From NCBI GenBank assembly GCA_033030425.1, contig JAUFSD010000023.1, forward strand, positions 186,001-250,000: a stretch of 64,000 nt of DNA, read 5' to 3'. Positions 1-10,878 of the stretch are shown here, in pieces. This stretch comes from Verpa conica (lineage: Eukaryota; Ascomycota; Pezizomycetes; Pezizales; Morchellaceae). The notes beneath the pieces are model-generated. The model made no database searches. It had not been told where the DNA came from and was given only the letters and a program-made list of their open reading frames with translations. Within the stretch, counting starts at the first letter, position 1, and each line of letters opens with the position of its first letter. Made by a program: the position numbers and the translations under genes.

Positions 1-3000
1 CAAATTCGTGGTAGCGAGACTTGATGTGGTCTAGAGTTGTTGCGAACAGACAGCTTCATGTTTCAATAGACGCATTCAGATGGGGATCTGGACTCCCCAA
101 TTCGCTCGGAGCATGCTACGCTGCACGGCCAATTTACACTGAGTGCCTCCGGGCAGGGTGCTTGGCCACTTTGTATCCAAGTCCCCTAGGAAAAGATAAT
201 TGGCGGCTAACGCAGGTACAAACAATTTATATTATTCCTCGGCTCCTAACGTTTAACCGAACCCAGCGCTCCGTGAATCTATCTTTAATTAGGTGAACCT
301 TTTTTCTCTTTCTTTCCTAATTACTCTCATACGGGAAGACCGACATAAAGTGGTTTTCCCCTTTTCTAGGCAATCCAGGGGGAGGAGCTACCCTGTTTAG
401 GGGTATTTAATACATTAAACAATTCGTCTTCATCTGCTGCCATATATAGGTGGTTTAGGGCGCCTCCGAGTGGATGAAAACACTTGTACTCCTCCAGCCC
501 CCCCCACCACCCGGGCTGCTAGGGCACTATTCCGATGCTACTGCAGGTCATACCATACGATAATCTTCGAGTTTTACAAAGCTCCTATCACGGTAGCACC
601 TGCAGGTACACGCTATGCCATGACCGGTGTTATAAATGGCTTTTTAGCACATACGCTCAGCGCGCAATGATACAAAAGAGATCAAAACTTTAGACATCTC
701 GAAGTCACGCGTCCCGCAATTGAGATCTCCTATGAACGGGGCAAGAGGCCTCGTCATCAGAAAATCCCCTCCCATCACATCACGGGCTCGGTACATACAA
801 AACTGGATAAGCTATTATATATCTGGGAGCTCACTCATATCAGGGCACGGGGGACGTGCAAAGCTCCGGTAACTCTAAAGTAGAGCTCCGGTAAACGTGA
901 CTAAGGGCTGATTAGTTATTCATTCTGTAGGGTTAGGGTTGTGTGCTTGGCTAGCCAGAACTAGATATGTCTCACAATCCCGCATCGTCAAGTAATCGCT
1001 GCGCCTCATGATGTATCCTCGCCCACTTCTCAATATCTGCTTAAGCCTTGCTGCACACTTCAAAGAAAGTCTTTCAATACCCGACTCACCGCCTGGCAGC
1101 TTTTTTACTTCGACTTACCCGTGTTCCAATACCTACTCGGCCGTTTCACTAGCCGCTGTCTCACTTGTATAAGTCTTCTGCCATTGCTGCACGAGCCAAC
1201 AGTTGTAATTAAACGCCCTCAACAAAACGGGAACAATGCATAGGTCAATAGGAAAAATTGAGTATAGCTCCAACCCGTACCTTTTCCTGCCTCAGTCCCG
1301 TGAAAAGAATATCTACAATCCATGTCTAGGTTATTGTTGTCACCTGAGGTTCAAAAGCTGGTTGGCTGTTGGAAGATCAATGCATATATGATATGGATTA
1401 TCATGAACTTGAAAGATACATGTAGCTAAAACACAGGTGTGTCTGGCTATCTTGGTGATCTTTGTATCTGAATTGTTTTTTTTACCAATGATACGCGAGG
1501 CCTCTCCCCCTCCGAGGCTGTGCAAGTAGATGCAGTGCTTGATATTTTTTAGTTACATACTTTGTATATGTAAATCGATTAGTGATTCATTCAATTCACT
1601 GTACCGGTTTTATTTTTTCCAGAATTGTTTGTGCTTTTGTTCAATGGTTTATTTTTTACCCCTCTCTAGCTAGCTACCGCGCCGGTAGTCTCATTTCTCG
1701 GGCCGCAATCACTAACTACATGTACTCTCGATTCTGTTTCGGACTGCAATTGGAAATTCTTAACGATCTTTTTTTTTCTTCTTCTTCTTCTTTCTTTTCT
1801 CTTGCATACACTATACTTCTCAAGTGCCTGAAACAAAACTACCAAATCCGATCACAGCACGAATACATTGACTCAGTCTTGTTTATGATGTCTCTTTATA
1901 TTGGCTACTCTTCCACAGACGCCGCATAGAACACCGATGCTCGCCTGACACACTATTGTCGAGAACACCTTGGCATAACGGCTCCCCCCGATATGATTCC
2001 AGACTCTAATCCAGTATTTAAAAGGGGCTAGACTCAGGGCGAAATCCTGCTACTATGACACTTTGATGGTTCCCTCGCCAACGTCAGGCAGAAATGTGAT
2101 TTTTTTTTTATATGCATGCGCAGTCGCTTTAACTATACCAATGGGAGAAGAAATGTGCGAAGTGCGCACGTTTTTCTCGATTCCCGATGGATGGTATGTA
2201 CGTGGTATATAAGCTGCATATTGTGATATAACTATGCTGAAACACCTATTGAGCCGATAGTGTATTACGCAAACATTGACGGATATCATGGATGAGTTGG
2301 TTCAACTTCGGTCGTTGTCGAATGGTTTTATGGGGTTGTTGTGGGTGGGGGTGATCATCAGCTTTCACCGCGGGCTTATCAAGACGAGACTCAACAAATG
2401 TTTTCTCAATTACTCAATACAGACTCCCGAAGGAAACTGGAAGTTATGAATATCATACAAGAGGGGTTTTGAGGCTCTGCTGCTTTACTATGAGGTTGGC
2501 TCTCGAGAGATAAGTACTGACTAGGAAGTGGTACTTGATGAGATTACTATAGGGGTCTTATCAAAGTTTAAGCTAATGTGTTCTACATTTGTGTTACTGA
2601 CTGGGTACCACAACCTATGGTTTACGTATACATATACTTAATGAAACAACAAAACGGCTGGCTGGTCACAATAATCCGAAACATTGTTACGAAGGCATTA
2701 GTTCCGGGAGGCATGTATTCGTGGGGTGAGATAAAGTACCCGATGATATAAATGATCCGTGTTTTATATAGACAAACTTAGGTTGCGCGTAGGGGATCGG
2801 CCACTCGATAAACATGACCTGGTATCAATGGTTTCTATATGGTTCGGGTAACTATTTACCATTGATACTCCTTATAGCTGAAATGGGTGTTGTGGACATA
2901 GATGAGGTTTATTAACCTTCGGAGATGCTCTATATGTATGGATAATCCTAAAGGTTGCAAATTTAGTGGCAACAGATTACTAATGTTAGGAAATATAATG

Positions 3001-4960
3001 TTCGATTCGTTAGTACACCCCACTACCACGTCTACAAATTTATTCCCACTGCTAACCTATTACCCTTAAATAGCCTTAGGTGTGTCTATCAAACTAACCA
3101 ATATTCTATGATAGCATGCTAGTCCGGGGCGGATAATCATAAGTCGTCACTCAAAATACGCTACGAGGTTTATGATAACCAAATATATTCGTATGTGGCG
3201 CCAGAGGATTTGAGGGACAGTTATGGAGTATGGAGGCCCTATGGAGCAAAAAAGCCCGAAATATAAAAGTAGAAAAGTTCAGAATAAGAATGGCTAAAAG
3301 GTGGCAAATAAAGAGCTAGATAATAGGGCCGGGGTATGAGGATGGGGGTATGCTTAGATTTTACGTTTAAACTCTATAGCTAGTAGCACAGCATTAAGCC
3401 CACAGTGTAGTAGCAATTAAATATATCCCTCTATCTAGGTATCAGTAGTCAGTCCTCTAGTATTGGAGATAAAGAGACTTTAGAAGCTCCATGGTGGTCT
3501 TGGACTCTTTGTATCTTCCCTTAAAATTCACTAAACTGAGCCAATATTCCAATTTCTAGTCTTCCCATCTATTTAGAATATAAAAAATCATAAAATTTAA
3601 AGAGCTATTTTACCTTTCTCTAAAATACTTAGTACTCAAAATTTGTAGATGCCTACTCTTCTTGGCGGCTGTTTTTTTTTATCCCTTGGTAAAGTACTGG
3701 CTGGTTCATAGCGCCTAGGAGGTTATGTTTAGGCTCATATAGTACAATCGCCCTATATGAGTTCGGGCTATAAGGATATTTGCCCTATAAAAATACGCAG
3801 TCCGACCTGAACAAGGATTATTCTATGTGCACTAGTACCTTCCTACAAGAATAACCGCTCTATAAGAATATAATATTGCATAAAACCATATTCTTATAGG
3901 GCGATTGTACTGTAGTGCCATACTATTAATCCCATAGATACTGTTAGTGATTTCTGCTCCTCTATTCTTAAGGTCTTAATTTTTTTGCTTTTTTCGCTTT
4001 TTTCGTTTTGCACCCCCCCCCCCCCCCGTATTTCAAAATTTATTGTGGGTTGCTCGTTATATAGGGCCTCTGTAGGCAGTAACCATCTTAAGTAAGGCGG
4101 TACTTGTATTGTACCGAATAAGTATGTTAGCCACTCCTCTTTTAGGAATTTCTCTTAAATGCACTGTGATACTAGCTATATAGCTAGTCAGAAAATAAAG
4201 TCTGTCCGGTTCGGAACATGACAGCGCAACTGCAAATCCCCATAACCGAGCCTCACGGCAACTGATATCAAATTAAAGTTGGAGACACAAAGCTTCAGAA
4301 GGTTGTATTTATAAGGGGAATCTTTTGGTGTTGGCATTTTCATTGGGGTAGACTTTGTTGCTTTTACCAAACCAGGCAGACTTTGTTTTCTTACTGGATA
4401 TAATCGAGTTCTCTGGTGATTTATTAATACCTTCTAGGCGTTTGAGATTAGTATCTAAGGTAGTGTACTTTGAACTCCCTTCCATTCAGAGGTCCAACCA
4501 CGCGCTTTTTAGCCGAATTTTCACCAATGAGTTTATAATTCGGGTTAACCAAGACTAATAATAATAGGTAGTATTGTAGGGGGCAAAAATACTCAGTCAC
4601 CGACAACGTAACCAAATCCCTGAGATGAGTATCACTACACAACCACAATAGATAAGAAATAGATAGTTAAACTAGAGAATAAATAGTACGTATACCATCT
4701 ACCTACATTAATCTACGCGTTGTTATGGAGGAAGATATTATATTAAGATGGGGTCGAGGCTCTCGGTACATTACTTTATGAGTGATCGGGTGTTTTTGTC
4801 CTCCAATATATATATCGGTACTGGATTTATATTGGAGTTTGTTTACTTTATTCTATCTTTTCTTGATTCCATCTCCTCCTATGAGCGCTCTAATAACCTT
4901 ACAATTATTCCTGTTTACCAGGCCCACCACAGGTTTCCTAAGCTTAGCTAAATCAACGCC
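1..4960. other. Gene-free AT-rich block
   Basis: I find no credible gene here. The open frames are all under 120 codons, have no recognisable domain and show no splice-compatible neighbours. The stretch holds a small TA-flanked MITE (3740-3912), a telomere-like TAGGGTTAGGGTT at 928-940, two copies of AGCTCCGGTAA about 30 bp apart near 861-895, poly-T tracts and a run of 15 C at 4013-4027. The look is that of old, decayed repeat sequence. Confidence 0.7.
3740..3912. mobile_element. 173-bp MITE with TA target-site duplication
   Basis: The left end reads TAGTACAATCGCCCTATA and the right end is its inverse, TATAGGGCGATTGTACTG. This gives a terminal inverted repeat of about 18 bp with one mismatch at the tip. 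A TA dinucleotide lies directly outside each end (3738-3739 and 3913-3914), as expected for Tc1/mariner or pogo-type elements. The interior repeats CTATAAGAATA-like words and has no coding capacity, so the element would depend on a transposase elsewhere. Confidence 0.8.
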
Positions 4961-7648
4961 TTATTCTAAGAGTTTCACAACCGCATTATTGCCCCTATAG
5001 ACAGCCCAGTCTCGTGGTATTCTTCTGGAATCATCCACCTTATCAATGACCGCCCCATTTTCCAGCAATAGCTTCACAACCTCTTCACAACCACTATAAG
5101 CAGCTTTGTGCAGTGCAGTCTGGCTGTATGTAGTCTCCTTATCCACGTCCGCTCCCTCTTCCAGCAATAGCTTTACCACCGCTTCATGACCTCCAAGGGT
5201 AGCTTCGTGCAATGCACTCTGGTTATATATAGTCTCCTTATCCACATCCGCCCCTTCCTCCAACAATAATCTTACCACCGCTTCATGACCTCCAAAGGCA
5301 GCTTCGTGTAGTGCTGTCCTTTTACCTTTAGCCTCTTTATCTACCTCCGCTCCCACCTCTAGCAATAGCTTCACCACCGCTTCATGACCATTATAAGCAG
5401 CCTCGTGCAGTGCAGTCTTTTTATCTTTAGCCTCCTTTTCCACATCCATTCCCACCTCCAGCAATAACTTTACCACCGCTTCATGGCCATTATAAGCGGC
5501 CTCGTGCAGTGCTGTTTTTCCACCTTGATTAATCTTGTGCACATTTGCCCCCCCCTCCAGCAATAGCTTTACCATACCTTCATGACCCCTACAAGCAGCT
5601 TCGTGTAGTGCAGTCTGATTGCATATAGCCCCCTTATCCACATCCGCTCCTTGATCTAGCAATAGCTTTACCACTGCTTCATGACCACTAGAAGCAGCTT
5701 CGTGTAGTGCTGTCCTATTATATACATTCTTCGTATCAATCTCTGCTCCCCCCTCTAGTAATAGTGCCACCACCGCTTTATGACCTCCAGTAGAAGCTTC
5801 ATGTAGTGCTGTCTTTTCATCGTTAGTCTCCTTGTCTACCTCCGCGCCATTATCAAGCAACATCTTAACTACTCTATTGTGACCTCTAGAGGCAGCCTGG
5901 TGTAGTGGTGATCGACCTAGTATACTTATACTATTCACGTCCGCTCCATTCTCTAGTAAAACCTTCACAACCTCTTCATGGCCGTCAGAAGCGGCATGAT
6001 GTAATGCTGTAAGTTCGCCCACCCCACGTACGTCCGCTTCCGCTCCCTCCCTTAGTAGACAATTTACTACATTTGCGTGCCCATTCATTGACGCCCTTAT
6101 AATAATCGGATCGCCTTCTTTGTTGACCTCGCAAACGCCCGCCCCCTCCTTTAATAAATCCTTGACTGTTTCCAGGTCGCCAAATTCTGCCGCTTCGATC
6201 AACATGATACTCAGTTCTTGGGTATTTTTTGTAGGCCATCGCAGGGTTGTAGTATGAAATTCCTTCGTCCATGCAAATTGAGTATATTGAATTCTAGCGT
6301 GATTGACAGCCCGTAATGGAAGTCTACCAAACGGGTGGTTTGGGAAGTTCTTATCGATTATTTCAAGGCATCGGCGCCTGATTATACAGCGGATTTTGGC
6401 ACGGTATAAGATTGGGAAAGATTTGTTGAAATTCTCAAGAATATATTTCCGCCTTTTGACATTTTTCTGCTGAAACATACAGAATATTGCATAGCACCAA
6501 CGCGAAAAGGCAATAGCGGCCACGATCATCGGTGTAGTCTGCCCCCACCCAACAACTCCTTCAAACCCTTGAAGATGATACCGGTGGAGGGTCAGCTCAA
6601 GATTGATGACTGAGCTAATAAAAATAGGAGCCCATTCCTGGTATTTTGTGAAGGTAGTTGCACTAATGGACTCGTAAACGCTGCTTTCAATGATGATATC
6701 AGTGTTGTCATCATCCCTTGAAGATTTCTCGGCCGCATTGTAGTGACTCATATGCGATAGGCAAAGCCAAGCACCATGAGCCCACGCAACAGATCTCAGA
6801 CAGTAGTATAGCCAGAAGTTCCAGGATACTCCAGTACAGGTATCAACTGGGCCCCACCAATATGCTTGAAAACAGCTATATGATTTATTTTCAGTGGCTT
6901 CTTGGCCACCGATGGCAGGTAATTTTACTACCACGAACGCAAGGATAGATATAGCGAAAAGCTGAAAGCCGAGCCCCCATACAAGTAATTCGCGTGAGAC
7001 TAAACAGTCTTTCATGGAGAATGTGACAGATAAAATCGATATCAAAGCATCAAGAATCATGGCAGCAATAAGCATGTCGGTTGCCGGGAGTCCCGTTTTG
7101 TATGCGATCAGGATATTTACTGTGTAGTAAACTTGCGCCGCTAGCACCGCTAAGATGACTTCTTTCATATCAAGATCCTCGGCATGGAAGTGGCCAAGAA
7201 TAGCCGTCATTATCACCATAGTCCCAGAGATCCAAATTCCACTCCTGACGCCTATTCCTGCAATATCAGGGCTGATGGATGAGACTTTGCCCATGGGTTC
7301 GATAAGGCTTGTAGAGCGTAAAGGTGCTGATGTCTGATACGTAGCGATTGCCGACAATAAGACCCAGAAGAATGTGGGAGTATACAATATAAAATTTCGG
7401 GTAGTAAAGAATCGTTGGATGCTCGGTAATGTCGTTGATGGATGGGATTTGAATGTGAATGCTGTATTAAACTCGATAAAATACGGTGTAATAATGAAGA
7501 TAGCAGATATAACTAGTAAAGCTTTGAAAATGGTCTCTCCGAATGTTTTTTTTCTGGTCTCTTCAGATACACTTATCCCAGTGGGGTAAGCAGTGGCGTG
7601 AGGAAGCAGAGCCAACGATGCTATTGCCAGGAGAATCCAAGTTCCCAT
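4961..7648 (-). CDS. Multi-pass membrane protein with C-terminal ankyrin array
   Basis: Single-exon 895-residue protein. Residues 4-20 look like a signal peptide or first membrane segment. Further hydrophobic stretches lie near 42-58, 86-104, 138-153, 164-182, 191-210, 220-242, 276-297, 338-355 and 371-392, so the N-terminal 400 residues form a multi-pass membrane region that I cannot assign to a family. From about residue 482 to the end there are about 12 full ankyrin repeats of 33 residues plus a partial one. Repeats 6 to 11 are almost identical, with the signature TALHEAA-GHEAVVKLLLE, which points to recent expansion or concerted evolution of the array. Ankyrin arrays bind proteins; here they would face the cytosol if the topology is as drawn. 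The partner and function are unknown. The start has a clear signal-like N-terminus and no better upstream ATG. The gene is flanked by repeat-rich DNA. Confidence 0.85.
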   Translation of the reverse strand: MGTWILLAIASLALLPHATAYPTGISVSEETRKKTFGETIFKALLVISAIFIITPYFIEFNTAFTFKSHPSTTLPSIQRFFTTRNFILYTPTFFWVLLSAIATYQTSAPLRSTSLIEPMGKVSSISPDIAGIGVRSGIWISGTMVIMTAILGHFHAEDLDMKEVILAVLAAQVYYTVNILIAYKTGLPATDMLIAAMILDALISILSVTFSMKDCLVSRELLVWGLGFQLFAISILAFVVVKLPAIGGQEATENKSYSCFQAYWWGPVDTCTGVSWNFWLYYCLRSVAWAHGAWLCLSHMSHYNAAEKSSRDDDNTDIIIESSVYESISATTFTKYQEWAPIFISSVINLELTLHRYHLQGFEGVVGWGQTTPMIVAAIAFSRWCYAIFCMFQQKNVKRRKYILENFNKSFPILYRAKIRCIIRRRCLEIIDKNFPNHPFGRLPLRAVNHARIQYTQFAWTKEFHTTTLRWPTKNTQELSIMLIEAAEFGDLETVKDLLKEGAGVCEVNKEGDPIIIRASMNGHANVVNCLLREGAEADVRGVGELTALHHAASDGHEEVVKVLLENGADVNSISILGRSPLHQAASRGHNRVVKMLLDNGAEVDKETNDEKTALHEASTGGHKAVVALLLEGGAEIDTKNVYNRTALHEAASSGHEAVVKLLLDQGADVDKGAICNQTALHEAACRGHEGMVKLLLEGGANVHKINQGGKTALHEAAYNGHEAVVKLLLEVGMDVEKEAKDKKTALHEAAYNGHEAVVKLLLEVGAEVDKEAKGKRTALHEAAFGGHEAVVRLLLEEGADVDKETIYNQSALHEATLGGHEAVVKLLLEEGADVDKETTYSQTALHKAAYSGCEEVVKLLLENGAVIDKVDDSRRIPRDWAVYRGNNAVVKLLE

Positions 7649-10600
7649 CTGGCGGTTCCGGGTATCATTCAGACAGGAGAGCCGGGGCTACAAAAACCAT
7701 AGTGGTAAATTAGCTTGTGCAAGAGTTTTGGTAACTAATAATCAAGAATCACTTACAGAAATGGAACTAAGATAGGAACCCTTTTCGGCACTTTTGTGCG
7801 CTGTTCTGCTGATCATTACTGGTATCCGACTAACATCCCCGGGAAAGTAGCGTAACTAAGTTATTCGGATTCTTGTATTAGTTTTACAAATCATCCAGCT
7901 AGAAACACCAGAAAAAAAAACCAAAGCCACATACAAAAAGAGACAAAGATTGTCTCCCCCGACTTTGTGGTGCCTTGTGCGCTCATGGGCTTCGACTTCG
8001 TAGGTTTCGTCAGTCTCGGGGGACAGTGTGGGGGGACCAAGACAAGCAGCTAGTTGATACTTGTATAATGAAAACAGATAACCAAAGTATTATCCTCGAG
8101 TAGATGAATGTTGACTCTCAGGAATATCATATAGGTCTCTTGACGATTGCTCATAGCCTCTTGTGATTGGATAGAAAGGGATTTACACTGCCACACAGCA
8201 CGCACGGCTGAACCTGCCTCAGAGAAGTAAAGTGCATGCAAGCAACCAATCATAAAAAAATAATAGAAAGACAAGATCGCGGAGCTACGTGTACAACTTC
8301 GCCCCAATTTTTATCAATGTCGCAAATCACGTAGCTATGTAGATCTGAGAGATACGATACTGCGGACGGGTATCCGATAAAACATCAACTTACGATACCC
8401 CACTCGGCGCTTCATCCGTTATCAATTCCTTACCCGAGAAAGCATTTCTTTTTCCGAGACAGTCATAAAATCAAAGCCTAGCTTAGGCTTTGATTTTATT
8501 AACAGAAGTTCTGCCCCTAAGCCTTGCAATGCCTAAAGTACGGTTTTGGGGGGTAATAGCACGAGGCTAAGATTGTTATCAAGTTCGTTCCTTTTTTTGA
8601 GTAACATCTCTGCCTTGAGAAGTTCACTAGCCTAAGTGCCTCGTTTTTAAAGTTTTTAGACTTAAATCATTGGTTACATACCCGAGTGCTCTGGTTCTCT
8701 GGCATCTACTTACTGGAAGATACAATATGACTTCAGGTTCAGTCTATATACATAGCAGCCACCATAATGCGCGAATGGTAGCGGCTTTCAACCGCTCTAG
8801 AAAATATCTCTTGAATATAAGGATTTACTATCTATAAGACCTGCCCCTTTGCACTAATAAATAAACATTATAAGACTAGATGATATTAAAACATGCGCTT
8901 TTTAGTAGGGAGATCGAGGCCTAGTTATTTGCCACCTAAATTCATTCCATTTTAACTAATACATGTGAGGAGGTAGACCCCTTAGCTTTGTTACCTTATC
9001 TAGCATTTAGCCCGTGAAGTACGTACTCGCCACGAACACAATAACGATACGGCCTTTTTCCTCCACTCAATCCTGTGGCAAATAACATTGGTGTTGTGAT
9101 ATGATAATAGAATCTATTGCCCCCTTTAAGTAGACGTTGAAAGGGCTCCTGATGACCGAGAGTAATCACCGTATGTATATCGATATCTAATTCTGCGCCT
9201 ATAACTCCAGAAAGTGCTACCTACTTATTCATGAATTGAAATACTGATTGACCTGCCAAAAGATTCAAGGTACAGACATTGAACTAGCCTGCTCTGATAT
9301 TTGGAAAGCATGCATCCTTGTGGGCGTTTCCTGAAACCTGTGATCTGCAGCGTCATGTCACCTCCCGCAATTGCGTAATCACATGAAATGATAGTAATTA
9401 TAACTGACATAGATACTGCCTATGGGGTACAGGTATTTGTCGAGAAAAGGTGGCTTTCAATCGTGCCGGGAGTTTAACCCAGCACTCGTTAAAAATTTAC
9501 ATCAGTACCGTGAGTATTAGTTAGACGGAACCAACGGCTACGGTTAGTAAGTAAATGTCTGGAATGGGAAGGAAACACCTAACCCGAATTGGGAATGGGA
9601 GATTAGGATGCGCGCGCCAACACCAAGATAACTGCACACCATGAAGCGCCAAGGCTCAAACGCTCACCCCCGAACTTAACGTCCTTACTCCCCTATACCT
9701 ACAAGACTGTATCCTTCTTCTTCTGCTGGATAAACATTGGGTTTTTGAAACACGACATTCTAGCGAGCAGAACCTGCGACAATCGCAATGTTAGTATCCC
9801 TTCACGGTGTTGCCTACACTGACATAGTATAGTGATACCCCATAACCGATCAAGAATATACCTTGTGATCCAGCCTTTAGCAATCCTGCTGCAGAAATTT
9901 ATGCCTCCTTTCTTCATATGTAAATCAAGACACCAGCTAAGTTTCTAGAAAAATCTAGTTTACAACCCGCCGGGGAAAATGAATTCTTAGACACTTAAAT
10001 AAAAGTAACCCCGCTTACCTTTCAACTTGTCATTTGGTGACGAAGCGCTATACTATGCGATAAATAGCTAAGAGGCTGTATTATAGGATTGGGATGACAA
10101 AGGTATTACCTGCCGTAACCAACAGACCTAGGCTAGGTGGGACCTCAACCAGGGTTCAACTCAGTTGCTCTCATCTTCCATTTATAGAGGTCTATGCAGT
10201 GTCCTAGGCCCATGGACCAATGTTTTGATGTTTTGGGACATTCAACCATGACAAGGGTGTTTCACGCTACAAGGAATATCAATTCTAGTGCCCCCGGAGA
10301 ATACGGGTACTTTTACCTTACGTATTGGTTGACTCCTTGAACTAGCAGAATTCCCCTCTATCAAGCCGGCTCTTGCACCTTTTCAATTATTTTCGTCTTT
10401 GGGCCTTTGTTGTTATTGTGTTGGTTTTTTAGACCGCCTGTCTTTCTTTTCCCGTCCGGCCGTTCGTTTCTCGAAACTAAACTTTTACGTACGTAACCCA
10501 ATGTCTCTAGCTAGAGCTCGTTGTTGGAGCTTGGATAACTGAAACTAATACTTAGAAGCTAAATTAATTTTCTAAAATATAACCCTAGAATACTAACGGA

Positions 10601-10878
10601 AGAATAAACTTCCAACATTAAGCCCGATACCAAGATCCCTTTTCATCTCCTATTACCAATCCACTCGCAAAATAATAACCCGAGATTATCGGGTAGCCCA
10701 GTTTTATACAGATTCTTTCTTCACCCCCCCTCCCCCGGACATCTACCACTGGGACGCCCAGGGAAGAAAAAACAAGCACAGGTAAATCTCCTAATACCAG
10801 TAATATATGTGATATACCTCGTCAGATCCCAATGACTAATTACTCTTATCTACTAGACCTCCTCTCCGATAGTTCGAA
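7649..10878. other. Intergenic, repeat-like
   Basis: No gene is supported; open frames here are short and unrecognised. The first 300 bp would be the 5' flank of the leftward ankyrin membrane gene, and the last few hundred bp the promoter of the rightward wall-protein gene. Notable items are a perfect 16-bp hairpin at 8465-8499 and an imperfect inverted pair of C5/G5-containing words near 7950 and 8013. Confidence 0.6.
8465..8499. repeat. Perfect 16-bp inverted repeat with 3-nt loop
   Basis: The left arm is ATAAAATCAAAGCCTA (8465-8480), the loop GCT, and the right arm its exact reverse complement (8484-8499). A perfect 16-bp stem with a 3-nt loop is not expected by chance in unconstrained sequence of this length. 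It is not next to a gene end, so it is more likely a tiny fold-back or MITE remnant, or a structured transcript, than a terminator. Confidence 0.85.

Noticed and set aside
3234..4075. Possible larger inverted-repeat element with GGCCCTAT ends enclosing the 173-bp MITE
   Set aside because: Only about 10 bp match well and the spacing of further matches is irregular.
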